Source: Leucobacter viscericola (GTDB lineage Bacteria; Actinomycetota; Actinomycetes; Actinomycetales; Microbacteriaceae). From it: a DNA stretch of 64,000 bases. The notes under the pieces are model-generated. The model was not told the origin of the DNA. It made no database searches and saw only the letters and a program-made list of their open reading frames with translations. The translations under genes and the position numbers were made by a program. Shown here one piece after another: positions 27,727-37,551 of this stretch. The stretch covers positions 1,798,001-1,862,000 of the forward strand of contig NZ_CP049863.1 of the NCBI RefSeq assembly GCF_011299575.1. The letters are read 5' to 3'. Every line of letters starts with the position of its first letter. Position 1 is the first letter of the stretch.

Positions 27727-28061
27727 GACGCAGTGTCCGGTTTCTCAACGACCTCGTCGGGCCCCTGACCCGCCAGCGTGACACTTCCCGTTTCGGTGCT
27801 GGGTGTCGGCTGCGTCCGCGTCTCTGGCGCGCGAGTGAAAGCCGTGTACGCTTCCTTGCCCGCTCGCAAGACCGACTCCTTCAGATCGTCAACACGACCC
27901 TGCGCCGCGCCGCGAACAGCCTCAACACCGCGCTGCACGGGCTCGGTGTTCCACACCTTCTGGGCTCCGCTCTTGATCTGCTCGTAGCGTTCCCGACCGG
28001 CCCGCGTGCCCAGCACGTAGCCAACCGCGGCACCAAGCACGAATGCGATCTTGCCCTTCAT
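27723..28061 (-). CDS. YtxH-like membrane-anchored protein
   Basis: 112 residues with an N-terminal membrane segment KIAFVLGAAVGYVLGTRAGRERYEQI, typical of YtxH/GlsB-like envelope proteins, then a charged helical region and a disordered C-part. ATG 28061 has a GGAGG site. First gene of the three-gene operon; role in stress or envelope is inferred. Confidence 0.78.
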   Translation of the reverse strand: MKGKIAFVLGAAVGYVLGTRAGRERYEQIKSGAQKVWNTEPVQRGVEAVRGAAQGRVDDLKESVLRAGKEAYTAFTRAPETRTQPTPSTETGSVTLAGQGPDEVVEKPDTAS

Positions 28062-28170
28062 CTTGCCTCCAGCCAATGGCGTTCTCTTGATCCTCGCTAA
28101 GCCTACTCCGCTCAGCCTCGCCTACATACCCCTTCAGTTATATATCTCCCAGATTGCCCCGGTAGAGCGA

Positions 28171-29514
28171 CTACTCCGCGATACCGGTAAGCCTGCGCCG
28201 CAGCGCGATCGCGGCATCACGGGCGTCAGCGACCGCAGAAGAGAGTTCACCACCGTGAAAGGAGACGCCAACGGGCAAAAGCGTGTGATCCCTGTCCCGC
28301 TGCTCAATAAGACGATCAGACTCGGCGTCTCGGCGCGCAGTAGAGATGTAGGGGGCAACAGCCACCGTCACCTCGCACTCCGAGGTCGCACGCAGGCCAG
28401 CCACTTCGAGCACCTGACCGGCAATCCGAGCGGCTTCCGCGAGGTCGGCGCCGCGATCCTGAGCCCACCCCTCAGCGACAAAACGCGGCCCTCGGAGCAG
28501 GGCGAACCACTGGGAGTTCGCGTCGCGGTCGAGCCGCAAGCTCCAAGGATCCTGCCCCGCAACCTCCACTGTTCGCAAGGCTGGGTGGTCTTCGTCGAGT
28601 GCTTCGGGGCTTTCAACCCGCACACGAGCCTGGGCCCGCCAAACTTCGGGAGCAAGCGGCAAAAGATCCGCTTCGAACGCAGCGGGAAGATGGGTCGCCG
28701 GATCCAGCACCACTGCTCGTGTAGCGAATTGCTCGTCGCCGAACTCGCTGACGAGCCAGGTGTCTTGCTGCGTCTCGTCGGCACGAACCTCCTGCACCGG
28801 CAGCTCACTGAACTCCACTCCGTAGAGTTTCAGCCGCTCGACGAGTATCGCTTGCAGCTCGGGCCACCCGCCTGCCGGGGCAACCCGGGTTTCACGTGCA
28901 ACGTACCGCTCGCTGTAGGCGAGCGCCGCCCCGGAGAGCGAACCGGCTCGTGTGAGCGCCTCGTTCAGCCCCGGCGCAACCAGCGCAACGTCGACCGCAT
29001 CCGGCGCAACCCCGTAGCGCTCGCGCACGAGAGGATCGACAAGCAGCGTCTCGACGCCCTTACCCATCCGGTTGCGCACCAGCGCACCAAGCTCGTGGGT
29101 CTTGCCAATCGTGAGCACGGGCTTCACCCGGTCGAGAGAGGCGCGTGTTGCAGCACCCCCGCCGAGAATGGCGAGCGACTGCGCTGCCATGGGAACCGAT
29201 GGAATGCCCCACACAGACGGGGTCGGCTGCAGTGTCCAGTCCCCCTTTGTGCCGCGCAATTGAACGGGGCGCGGGTCACGCCGCACCGGCTCGGCGCCGG
29301 GGTTGCCCGTGCCATGCTCGCCGATCGGCTGCGCGAGGTGCTCGAGAAACTCCGCGAGAGTGCTCTCAGGATCGAGCTCACCACCCCGATCCAGCTCGGT
29401 GAGAGCGGGGGCAGGCACGTCAACTGACACACGAACGCTAAGCCCTACTTCCGCCAGCTCGAGAGCCGCCGCGAGGGCGGGGAGAGTGGTTCCTATGACA
29501 TACGCGTCGATCAC
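28171..29514 (-). CDS. PPOX/HemY-like protein with degenerate FAD-binding motif
   Basis: 447 residues, the length of protoporphyrinogen/coproporphyrinogen oxidases. LGALVRNRMGKGVETLLVDPLVRERYGVAPDAVDV and ARETRVAPAGGWPELQ follow the HemY/CgoX pattern. However the N-terminal dinucleotide motif reads YVIGTTLPALAAALELA, where GxGxxG is expected: two glycines are missing. C-terminal GVSFHGGELSSAVADARDAA fits the final FAD contact segment. It may be a divergent oxidase or an inactive paralogue. A haem link is supported by nearby hemD. Confidence 0.65.
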   Translation of the reverse strand: MIDAYVIGTTLPALAAALELAEVGLSVRVSVDVPAPALTELDRGGELDPESTLAEFLEHLAQPIGEHGTGNPGAEPVRRDPRPVQLRGTKGDWTLQPTPSVWGIPSVPMAAQSLAILGGGAATRASLDRVKPVLTIGKTHELGALVRNRMGKGVETLLVDPLVRERYGVAPDAVDVALVAPGLNEALTRAGSLSGAALAYSERYVARETRVAPAGGWPELQAILVERLKLYGVEFSELPVQEVRADETQQDTWLVSEFGDEQFATRAVVLDPATHLPAAFEADLLPLAPEVWRAQARVRVESPEALDEDHPALRTVEVAGQDPWSLRLDRDANSQWFALLRGPRFVAEGWAQDRGADLAEAARIAGQVLEVAGLRATSECEVTVAVAPYISTARRDAESDRLIEQRDRDHTLLPVGVSFHGGELSSAVADARDAAIALRRRLTGIAE

Positions 29515-29535
29515 GTGAGGTTCCTGTTGTTCGGT

Positions 29536-30696
29536 CTACTGAAGTGGTTGCGCCTGTAGCGGGGCAACCGGCACACGCAACAGATCGATGCGCGTGCGGC
29601 CGTAGCCGCGCTTCTTGAAGGAGCGCACCACCAGCCAGGTGAAGAGGGAAAGGCCGATGACCTCACCGATTAGGGATCCGGGGCCGCCAGCAGACTCCGT
29701 TTGTGCCGTGGAGCCGCCGATCCCCGAGGCCATCACGCCGAAGGCTGCGATGTTATTGATGACGTGAATTGCGATCGCGGCTTCAAGGCCACCCGTGCGC
29801 CAAGTCAGCCAGGCAGCGGTGAGGCCCATAAAGCCAACCGCCGCGAGCCCCCACATGTCGTAGATGTGTGCCCCGGCAAACGCCACCGTCGGAATCAGGA
29901 TCGCGAACCAAGGGTTTTTCAACCACGAACCGAGCACCTGCATGAAGAGCCCGCGGAACACGACCTCTTCAGCGGTTGCCTGAATCGGCACGAGGATCAA
30001 CACAAAGACAAACGAGAGCAGCGCTGCATTGCCATCGAAATCCTTCGACACAGCGGGCGCGACAGCTTCTACAGGCACAGCGAGGCTGAACAGCATCTCA
30101 AGCAGAGTGCCGGTCACGTTCATCACAACAACCCCGAGCACCGCAATCCCGGTAAACCGTCCGAGCGCACCCCAGCGAATCCGCGTCGCAACCGACCACA
30201 CTCGACCAACCGGCCGCATGCCCATGACAAGCATCGCGAGGATCACCGAGGGAATCATCAGCGCGATGGTGAGCAGATTCATGAACACCGAGAGGGGGTT
30301 CTGGGTGTCGAGCGCGAGCTGATCAACCAGGGTTTGACTCATGGCGGTCGCATCGCTGCTCGTGAAGAGGTCGGGGTTGCCCACGGCCATGATCGCGAAC
30401 CAGATCACACTGATAATGATCGACAGCACAATGTAGATGCCAGCGGCGATGAGCACTACCAACAGCGGTTTCCACCACTTGTACCCCTGCGCTCCGCGGA
30501 GCAGCCGGTGGTACTCAAGCGGTTCGGTCTCGACCGTTTGTGTGGGCTGCGGTTGTGACGCCCATGCCCAGGCGGGTGGGGCCGCAGGCATTGGTGGCTG
30601 AGCCTGCGGAGCAATCTGCGGATCCTGAGCCGCCGGCACCTGCGCAGGCTGCTCAGTCGCGTGGCCCTCGGGCTGTTCGGGAGTGTTGCTCGTCAA
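29536..30696 (-). CDS. CPBP-family intramembrane metalloprotease
   Basis: 386 residues. Pro/Gln/Ala-rich cytosolic N-terminus (about 75 residues), then about eight hydrophobic segments. The CAAX/Abi protease motifs EEVVFRGLF, FAGAHIYD and HVINN supply Glu-Glu-x-x-x-Arg and two histidines for the metal. Natural targets unknown; such proteins process prenylated or secreted peptides or protect from bacteriocins. Confidence 0.85.
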   Translation of the reverse strand: MTSNTPEQPEGHATEQPAQVPAAQDPQIAPQAQPPMPAAPPAWAWASQPQPTQTVETEPLEYHRLLRGAQGYKWWKPLLVVLIAAGIYIVLSIIISVIWFAIMAVGNPDLFTSSDATAMSQTLVDQLALDTQNPLSVFMNLLTIALMIPSVILAMLVMGMRPVGRVWSVATRIRWGALGRFTGIAVLGVVVMNVTGTLLEMLFSLAVPVEAVAPAVSKDFDGNAALLSFVFVLILVPIQATAEEVVFRGLFMQVLGSWLKNPWFAILIPTVAFAGAHIYDMWGLAAVGFMGLTAAWLTWRTGGLEAAIAIHVINNIAAFGVMASGIGGSTAQTESAGGPGSLIGEVIGLSLFTWLVVRSFKKRGYGRTRIDLLRVPVAPLQAQPLQ

Positions 30697-30719
30697 CTTG
30701 AGGTCCTTCCAAAATCACA

Positions 30720-30793
30720 TCAGCCGGTGCTGGCAGCTTAGCCGGACGCTTTGTGGGCATCTGAACCGGCTGGCTTGCCAGAACCGGCTGACA
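30720..30793. repeat. Inverted repeat, REP-like copy 2
   Basis: Arms TCAGCCGGTGCTGGCA (30720-30735) and TGCCAGAACCGGCTGA (30776-30791) pair with one mismatch. The right arm matches 18283-18300 in 17 of 18 bases. It lies between glyS and the CPBP gene, both on the minus strand. Confidence 0.65.
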
Positions 30794-30818
30794 TGTTGGG
30801 TGGCTGGGTAGTGGGCGG

Positions 30819-32204
30819 TTAGGATCCGCGCAGTCGCTCAGCGAGGTAGGCGTGCAGCTCAGCGCGGGGTACGCGCTCCTGCTGCATCGTGTCGCGCTCA
30901 CGCACGGTCACGGCGTTGTCGTCGAGTGAGTCGAAGTCAACGGTCACGCAGAACGGGGTGCCGATCTCGTCTTGGCGACGGTAGCGACGGCCGATGGCCC
31001 CCGAGTCGTCGAAGTCGACGTTCCAATCGTCGCGAAGATCCTGAGCAATCTCGCGAGCGAGCGGAGACAGCGCCTCGTTACGCGACAGCGGCAGCACCGC
31101 GGCCTTGATTGGGGCGAGGCGCGGGTCAAGTGCGAGCAGCGTGCGCTTGTCGGTGCCACCCTTGGCGTTCGGCACCTCTTCTTCGCGGTAGGCATCAACG
31201 AGGAACGCCATCAGCGAGCGAGTCAGGCCAGCGGCCGGCTCGATGACATAGGGCGTGTAGCGCTCGTTCTTCGTCTGGTCGAAGAAGCTCAGGTCTTTGC
31301 CCGACTTCTCGGAGTGCGTCGACAGGTCGAAGTTCGTGCGGTTCGCGATGCCCTCAAGCTCGCCCCACTCGCTGCCGGTGAAGCCGAAGCGGTACTCGAT
31401 GTCGGCGGTGCGCTTCGAGTAGTGCGACAGCTTCTCTTGCGGGTGTTCGAAGAAGCGCAGGTTCTCGGGGTCAATGCCGAGGTCGGTGTACCAGCGCATG
31501 CGCTCGGCCATCCAGTACTCTTGCCACTCCTCGTCAGTGCCGGGCTCGACGAAGAACTCCATCTCCATCTGCTCGAACTCGCGGGTGCGGAAAATGAAGT
31601 TGCCGGGGGTGATCTCGTTGCGGAAGCTCTTGCCGATCTGGCCGATGCCAAACGGCGGCTTCATCCGAGCTGCCTGCAGCACGTTCGCGAAGTTCACGAA
31701 GATGCCCTGCGCGGTCTCGGGGCGCAGGTAGTGCATGCCGGCCTCGTCGTCGACCGGGCCGAGGAAGGTCTTCAGCAGGCCCGAGAACGCGCGCGGCTCG
31801 GTCCACTGGCCGCGGGTGCCGCAGTTGGCGCAGACGATCTCGGCGAGGCCGTCCTTGGGCGCACGGCCCTTCTTCTCTTCGAAGGCCTCGATCAGGTGGT
31901 CTTCGCGGTAGCGCTTGTGGCACTGCGTGCACTCAACGAGCGGATCGCTGAAGACCTCAACGTGGCCGGAGGCCTCCCAGACCTGCTTCGGCAGGATGAC
32001 GCTGGAGTCGATGCCCACAACGTCGTCGCGCTTCTGCACCATGGTCTTCCACCACTGGCGCTTGATGTTCTCTTTCAGCGCGGTGCCGAGGGGGCCGTAA
32101 TCCCACGCGGATCGCGATCCGCCATAAATCTCACCCGCTTGAAACACGAAGCCGCGGTGGCGGGCGAGGGCGATGACTTTGTCGAGTCGGGATTGTTCAG
32201 CCAT
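30819..32204 (-). CDS. glyQS: Glycyl-tRNA synthetase (class II, alpha2 type)
   Basis: 461 residues. The start [29 protein letters not shown] and motif [26 protein letters not shown] are diagnostic of bacterial/archaeal-type single-chain GlyRS. A zinc-like Cys pattern ([14 protein letters not shown]) lies in the insertion. ATG 32204 matches the family start; the ORF is open upstream but without a match. Essential for translation. Confidence 0.96.
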   Translation of the reverse strand: MAEQSRLDKVIALARHRGFVFQAGEIYGGSRSAWDYGPLGTALKENIKRQWWKTMVQKRDDVVGIDSSVILPKQVWEASGHVEVFSDPLVECTQCHKRYREDHLIEAFEEKKGRAPKDGLAEIVCANCGTRGQWTEPRAFSGLLKTFLGPVDDEAGMHYLRPETAQGIFVNFANVLQAARMKPPFGIGQIGKSFRNEITPGNFIFRTREFEQMEMEFFVEPGTDEEWQEYWMAERMRWYTDLGIDPENLRFFEHPQEKLSHYSKRTADIEYRFGFTGSEWGELEGIANRTNFDLSTHSEKSGKDLSFFDQTKNERYTPYVIEPAAGLTRSLMAFLVDAYREEEVPNAKGGTDKRTLLALDPRLAPIKAAVLPLSRNEALSPLAREIAQDLRDDWNVDFDDSGAIGRRYRRQDEIGTPFCVTVDFDSLDDNAVTVRERDTMQQERVPRAELHAYLAERLRGS

Positions 32205-32378
32205 GTTTGCATTCACTCCAAGGTGCAAGCGGGGATCTTGGGCATTGGGATCACTGCCGTTTGGCACGATCCACAAGGCTCCAGTCTAGTGAGTGTGGAC
32301 TGGGAGCAAAGAGATTCGGGTTATTCTCTAGGGGAAGGTTCTCCCCGCTCCTTCGCAACAGACGGAAGAGGTTCTCCC

Positions 32379-33140
32379 GTGCAGATCCACATCTCCCCAG
32401 ATGCCGAGGTGCTCGGTGACGCTCTTGCCCAGCGAATCGTCGCTGCGATACAGGCAAAACCTGAGGCCGTCATTGGTCTCGCCACCGGCTCTTCCCCCCT
32501 TGTTGCCTACGAGGCCTGGGGGCGCCGCGCGGCCCAGCTTGGACTGGATCAGAGCCGCGTGCGCGGGTTCGCGCTTGACGAATACATTGGGCTGAGCCCG
32601 GAGGATCCCCGCAGCTACCACAGCGTCATCCGACACGATGCGGTTGACGTCGTTGGGCTTGATCCTCGTCTTGTGCGCGTTCCAAACGGCGGCGGCGCTG
32701 CTTCAGCCGCCGATGAATACGACGTTGCGATCCGCGAGGCCGGCGGCATTGACGTGCAGATCCTCGGCCTCGGCCGCAATGGCCACATCGGGTTCAACGA
32801 GCCGGGAACGGCTGCCGACTCGCGCACGCACGTGATCGATCTCACGGCCGAGACGATTGCCGACAACGCGCGGTTCTTCTCGAGTTCTGCAGAGGTTCCC
32901 ACGACGGCGATTACCCAGGGCCTCGGCACGATCCTTGAGGCACGCGAGCTTGTGGTGATCGCTACAGGATCGGCCAAGGCCGCGGCCGTTGCCGCCGCGC
33001 TTGAGGGCCCAGTCACCGAAGATTTGCCGGCCAGCCTGCTGCAGGGTCACCCCAACGTGCACTGGTTTATTGATGATGCGGCTGCCACTTTGCTGACTGG
33101 CGAGTACGCGGGACGGGATCTCGAGGCGCTCGCGTACTGA
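32379..33140 (+). CDS. nagB: Glucosamine-6-phosphate deaminase
   Basis: 253 residues. Catalytic pattern GLATGSSPL, LDEYIGL (general acid Asp), GLGRNGHIGFNEPG and the later TTAITQGLGTILEA are complete. GTG 32379 follows GGAAGAGG by 7 bases. It converts GlcN6P to fructose-6-phosphate and ammonia. The frame happens to be open antisense to glyS for 1.4 kb, which is not an N-terminal extension. Confidence 0.95.
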   Translation: MQIHISPDAEVLGDALAQRIVAAIQAKPEAVIGLATGSSPLVAYEAWGRRAAQLGLDQSRVRGFALDEYIGLSPEDPRSYHSVIRHDAVDVVGLDPRLVRVPNGGGAASAADEYDVAIREAGGIDVQILGLGRNGHIGFNEPGTAADSRTHVIDLTAETIADNARFFSSSAEVPTTAITQGLGTILEARELVVIATGSAKAAAVAAALEGPVTEDLPASLLQGHPNVHWFIDDAAATLLTGEYAGRDLEALAY

Positions 33141-33218
33141 TTTTCGGGTCGTCCACTTCACAGTGGAAGGAATTCCACTTACTACCATTTGGCCAACGCT
33201 TACTTTAAGCAACCCAGG

Positions 33219-33236
33219 TACGTACATCGGTACGTA
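33219..33236. promoter_or_regulatory. Candidate operator upstream of the LAVTG surface protein
   Basis: TACGTAC-ATCG-GTACGTA is a perfect 7-base inverted repeat, about 130 bases before the start of the large surface protein. It could bind a dimeric regulator. Just upstream (33160-33180) a weak GTGGAA-N4-TTCCAC hairpin may end nagB transcription. Inference only. Confidence 0.4.
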
Positions 33237-33363
33237 TGCTCTCCCAATCACATCATCAGATGAAAAACTCGGGTCAACTGTTCGCGGCTGAGGGGTGCCG
33301 TGACACACCGCTCTCCCGCAATGAGATGACAACGACTGGACATCTGCCTTGGGAGGCAATTAA

Positions 33364-36300
33364 GTGCGATTCACGAAACCTCAACATAACAAAGGACGGA
33401 TCAAACCGTTCTTAGCGGGGGTGCTCACCATATTTGTGGCGCTGGTTGGCTTCTTAGCCACACCGCTAGCCGCGCAGGCTGCCACCGGCGACTTCAAGCT
33501 CTCGCTGTCAGCACCGGCCACAATTGGGCTCGGCCAGACCTACAACTACTCAGCAACACTCGAGTTTGAAGGGGTCGACAGTTCCCAACCAGCCAGTGGC
33601 GTGCAGCTCACAACGGTGCTTCCCGCGGGCATCAGCTTCGACTCGGTACCAACCGGGCCAAGCTCGCCCGTAAGCACCTACACCTACGACGCAGCTACCC
33701 GCACGCTGACTCTCACGCTGAAAGACACAACGCAGGCGCTTCTCACGATCGTGTATTCGGTCAAGCAGGTGAGCAACGAATCAAAGTACGAGGGCATGCC
33801 CCTCACGACCAACATCGTTGGGACCGGCGCACCAAGCGGAACTGTCACGTCTGCCGACGTGACCACCGTCGTAGAGGGCGACAACGACTACGTCGCCAAC
33901 AAGTCTTATGAGGTCATCACCGGTAGCGATAACCGCCTGGTGACCTATCGATTCAACGTCTCACCTGAACGCATGGGTTCTTCCACCACGTTTACGACTG
34001 CGGGCCAGCAGCTCACGGACATGCTTCCTGCGGGCGCTGAACTTGTGGCCGCATCGCCAGCATTTTCTGGGGGCAGCTGGGACACCTCGGCGTGGCCAAA
34101 GGCCGTCTGGACGCGGACCGGTGCACTGGGTTCAGGTTTCTACTCAGTGGACCCCACCGGAACCCAAATCTGGCTCACCGTGCGCTATCCCGCAAGCGTC
34201 CCGGGCTGGGAGACAGGTCAGCGACCACCCGCAAACACCGTGACTCTTGAAACTAAAGACGCAAATGCGGTAACACATCCCGGTGCCCCCGCGACGACGC
34301 AGAGTCCCGTCTTCGGTGCTCCAGGCGATCCGGCTGTTTCGGTTCTCAAGTGGGATTCTGGTGCCGTTACTCCCGGCTATCTCATGCACTACACCTCCGT
34401 TGCCGCTTCGTATGTTGGAGATACGAGCACCCCCAACATTGACGAGCTCGTCGTCACCGACTCCGGCGCAACAGGTGGGCCTAACGCTTCCTGGTTTAAC
34501 CACGCCGATATCACGCAGCTCTACGCCACCTTCTCAACGGGTCTGACGGCGATGAATCTCCCGTACAAACTGGAGTACCAGATCAACGGAGAGTCCACCT
34601 GGAACGAGTTCACCAACTACACGGCCGCAACCGGGCGCACTGGCAGGTACATTATCGTTGCCGTGCAAAACACGGGCTCAAGGGGCTGGCAGAGCTCCAC
34701 GGAACAAGACGTGCTGAATCTTCCGGTGGGCTCAACTCTGACGGGCTGGAGACTCACCATCGCTCCGGGAGCCGAGACGGTTCCTGCGGGAGTTCAAGCC
34801 AACATGAGAATGGGTTTTCAGCCCGTCTTCCGTGAGGTAACCGCAGGGGTTCAACCGACCTCTGCCCCGGCTGCTGTATCTCCCGGCCCACTGACGAACA
34901 CGGCCACCGTAACGGGCGGCGCCCTGAATGAGAGCGCTTCGCATAGCTACACGCCGCAGGATGGGATCTATGTCACAACCCGCGTAGACGCTCCAAGCTC
35001 GATCTCGGTTGGATCAACGGGAACGGTTCACGCTGGGATTGTCAATCAAAACCCCTCCGAGACCTACTCTGATTCGGCCCTTTCGGTGGTGTTGCCCTGC
35101 GGTATCTTCTACGATACTTCGCAGCCAATTACGCCAATGCCAACGGATGCCGGTCTGCCCACAGCGCCTGCACTAGGTGCGGGTGCCACCGTCGACGCGT
35201 CACTTCGAGTGACCGACGCAAACGGGTGTGAACAGCAGGTGCTGAAATTCTCCTTCGATAGCCTGCCTCCAATGCGAGCACCTGCAACGGCAAACTACCG
35301 TTGGGCGGAATGGAACGGTTGGAACTATGAGATTCCGGTAATGGCTCTCGCGCAATCATTCGACCCGAACACAACCTCGGTTGCAACCAAGTCTTACGCC
35401 ACGGTTTCCGACCCCCGCTTCCTCTCCACTGCGGATGGTGGCACCGCGTCTGACACCATTCAGATGACCGGCAACCCCGTCTTCTTTGGCGACGACGATC
35501 ACGATTTTGATCCGGCCCGCACAACAGTTGCTGTGGCGCAGGCGCAAACGAGCGTGAACACAGCGGGCGGTCTCTTGATCTCGAAGCTCTCGAGCGCCTC
35601 AGCCACCGGCCCCTGGGCACTTTCCTCGCAGGTTGACACAGACGCGTTCTGGCAGATCTATGTCAGCGATATTCTGCCGAACCCCGTGAGCGGCATCACC
35701 TTCTTCGACAAGCTCCCGAGCATTGCCGATGGTGATGGCTTTGACACGCACCTCACCGGTGCGGTGACCGGTTTGCCCGCTGGCGCAACCGCGGAGTACT
35801 CAAGCAATGCCACAAGCGCGACGAGCGGAGACTGGTCGGCTGATCCTGCCGGCGCAACCGCGTTCCGTGTAGTCTCGCCGAGCATGAGCGTTGGCCAGAA
35901 CTTCACGCTTATCGTGCCCACCGCCTCCTCGGGCAACACACGCTTTGGCACTACCGATGTGAACCAGGTCTCCGCAACCGCGACCTACGAGGGAAATGCG
36001 GTGAGCTTCCAGTCGAACGAGGCGAGCATCACTCCCCTCGCTGCCCCGGCGTTCACGCTCGTTAAGAAGACCAACGGTGTTGAATACGCTGCGGCCCCCG
36101 GCGCAACCGTCGCCGTCGGCTCTCCCGTGACCTGGACCTACGACGTCACGAACACCGGAAACACTGCACTGGATTCGGTTCAGGTCAGTGACGCGTTTGT
36201 TGATGGCGCTGGCACCTCTGGTTCCCTCACCCCCTCGTCGAGCACTTCGGGCCCACTGGAGCCAGGGGAAACCCGCACCTTCACTGCGACCGGAACCGCA

Positions 36301-37236
36301 GTCGCGGGTCAATACGCAAACACCGCAACCGCAACCGCAACCGCGGTCGACGACTCGGGAACGGCCCTGCCAACCCAGCCAGCGTCTGCAACTGACGACT
36401 CGTGGTACTTCGCGGGAGACAGCGGCCTCACCGTTGTGAAAACGACGAATAATGAGGACGTCGATAGCGCTCCCGGACTGCCCCTCACCCCTGGTGCAGA
36501 CGTCTCCTGGCAGTACAAGGTCACCAACACCGGCACGCTCGCGTTGACCGATGTGCTCGTGACCGACGTGGATTCCAGCGGAAACACCGTGTACAGTCAC
36601 ACGATTCCGTCGCTTGCACCCGGTGAGTCCGTGGAGCTTTCGGCAACGGGAACCGCAATCACCGGCCAGTACCACAACACCGTCACCGCAACTGCGGCAG
36701 ATCCTGCCGGCGCCTCGCAAGCGTTGACCGCCGCTGACGACTCCTGGTACTTCGGTGAGGTTCCTGGCCTCTCGGTTGACAAGAAGGTGAGCGCGTCGAA
36801 GAACGGGCCCTGGAAGGAAACCACTCAGGTCGCTGACGGTAGTGCCTCCTACTGGCAGATCACCGTCACGAACACCGGCAATGCGCCGCTGACCGGAGTG
36901 AAGCTGAAGGATCCGAAGATCAACCAGTCAGTCGACATCGACAACCTCGCCGCGGGCGCGAGCAAGACCTTCGTCTTCACGCAGAAGGCGACCACCGAAG
37001 CCTTCACGAACGTGGCAACAGTGACGGGAACCTCGCTGAGCGGGAAAGAACTCAAGGCCTCGGACGACGCCACGGTCACGCTGCAGTCAAAAGCCGCAGT
37101 GATCGAGATTGGCGGGGTCAAGGTACCCGCGCTCGCGGTGACAGGCTCGGCCATCACCGGTGCTCTTCTCCTCGCGGGGCTGATGATTGCGGGCAGCATT
37201 GTGTTCCTGCGTCGGAGGCGCGCAGCGGCTGAATAA
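33364..37236 (+). CDS. Large sortase-anchored DUF11-type surface protein (LAVTG)
   Basis: 1290 residues. A signal peptide (1-39, ending near AAQAATG) starts the mature protein. The N-terminal 850 residues form repeated beta domains (DUF11-like: TNIVGTGAP, LTDMLPAGAE, NTATVTGG). Three clear repeats follow in the C-terminal third, each with a VTNTGN motif (YDVTNTGNTALDSV, YKVTNTGTLALTDV, ITVTNTGNAPLTGV). The end is a sorting signal: LAVTG at 1257-1261, a membrane helix, then RRRR. LAXTG is the motif of actinobacterial class E sortases. GTG start with GGGAGG. No sortase gene is in the window. Likely a cell-wall-bound adhesin or stalk. Confidence 0.88.
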   Translation: MRFTKPQHNKGRIKPFLAGVLTIFVALVGFLATPLAAQAATGDFKLSLSAPATIGLGQTYNYSATLEFEGVDSSQPASGVQLTTVLPAGISFDSVPTGPSSPVSTYTYDAATRTLTLTLKDTTQALLTIVYSVKQVSNESKYEGMPLTTNIVGTGAPSGTVTSADVTTVVEGDNDYVANKSYEVITGSDNRLVTYRFNVSPERMGSSTTFTTAGQQLTDMLPAGAELVAASPAFSGGSWDTSAWPKAVWTRTGALGSGFYSVDPTGTQIWLTVRYPASVPGWETGQRPPANTVTLETKDANAVTHPGAPATTQSPVFGAPGDPAVSVLKWDSGAVTPGYLMHYTSVAASYVGDTSTPNIDELVVTDSGATGGPNASWFNHADITQLYATFSTGLTAMNLPYKLEYQINGESTWNEFTNYTAATGRTGRYIIVAVQNTGSRGWQSSTEQDVLNLPVGSTLTGWRLTIAPGAETVPAGVQANMRMGFQPVFREVTAGVQPTSAPAAVSPGPLTNTATVTGGALNESASHSYTPQDGIYVTTRVDAPSSISVGSTGTVHAGIVNQNPSETYSDSALSVVLPCGIFYDTSQPITPMPTDAGLPTAPALGAGATVDASLRVTDANGCEQQVLKFSFDSLPPMRAPATANYRWAEWNGWNYEIPVMALAQSFDPNTTSVATKSYATVSDPRFLSTADGGTASDTIQMTGNPVFFGDDDHDFDPARTTVAVAQAQTSVNTAGGLLISKLSSASATGPWALSSQVDTDAFWQIYVSDILPNPVSGITFFDKLPSIADGDGFDTHLTGAVTGLPAGATAEYSSNATSATSGDWSADPAGATAFRVVSPSMSVGQNFTLIVPTASSGNTRFGTTDVNQVSATATYEGNAVSFQSNEASITPLAAPAFTLVKKTNGVEYAAAPGATVAVGSPVTWTYDVTNTGNTALDSVQVSDAFVDGAGTSGSLTPSSSTSGPLEPGETRTFTATGTAVAGQYANTATATATAVDDSGTALPTQPASATDDSWYFAGDSGLTVVKTTNNEDVDSAPGLPLTPGADVSWQYKVTNTGTLALTDVLVTDVDSSGNTVYSHTIPSLAPGESVELSATGTAITGQYHNTVTATAADPAGASQALTAADDSWYFGEVPGLSVDKKVSASKNGPWKETTQVADGSASYWQITVTNTGNAPLTGVKLKDPKINQSVDIDNLAAGASKTFVFTQKATTEAFTNVATVTGTSLSGKELKASDDATVTLQSKAAVIEIGGVKVPALAVTGSAITGALLLAGLMIAGSIVFLRRRRAAAE

Positions 37237-37251
37237 CCAGCGCGCATGACA

Positions 37252-37296
37252 AAAGCGGCGGGTGGATCCATGAGATTTGGATCCACCCGCCGCTTT
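37252..37296. terminator. Strong hairpin between surface-protein gene and tail cluster
   Basis: Arms 37252-37270 and 37278-37296 form a perfect 19-base stem around seven bases, with A run before and T-rich bases after. It separates convergent transcripts of the surface protein and the tail/lysis cluster. Confidence 0.9.
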
Positions 37297-37309
37297 CATT
37301 TTCTAGCCG

Positions 37310-37549
37310 TCACACACTGTCTTCAGCGCTCAGCACCAGAAGTGAGGCGGTGCCGCGATCACCGACAGAGTCTGATCCCACAGAGGTGAGGATCGACACG
37401 AGCGCCGCAAGCCCAGCGACCGAGAGCAATTGCGGCCAGTCGATCCCGAGCAACCCGGTGGCTCCCGCTGTGAGCAGCGCAACCGCGGCTTGCGCGAAGG
37501 TCTTCACGGCCCGCTCCCCGGCGTCCTTCCAGAACAGTTTCGTAAACAC
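37310..37549 (-). CDS. Holin, r1t family
   Basis: 79 residues: LFWKDAGERAVKTFAQAAVALLTAGATGLLGIDWPQLLSVAGLAALVSILTSV is the r1t-type two-helix holin pattern common in actinophages. The GTG start has GGAGG 6 bases upstream. It is the last gene of the minus-strand cluster. It would permeabilise the membrane so the endolysin escapes. Confidence 0.85.
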   Translation of the reverse strand: MFTKLFWKDAGERAVKTFAQAAVALLTAGATGLLGIDWPQLLSVAGLAALVSILTSVGSDSVGDRGTASLLVLSAEDSV

Positions 37550-37551
37550 TG

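Noticed and set aside
30972..32378. A plus-strand frame reading straight into nagB, giving a 722-residue protein
   Set aside because: It is antisense to glyS and low in any domain match; the nagB family start and ribosome site are at 32379.
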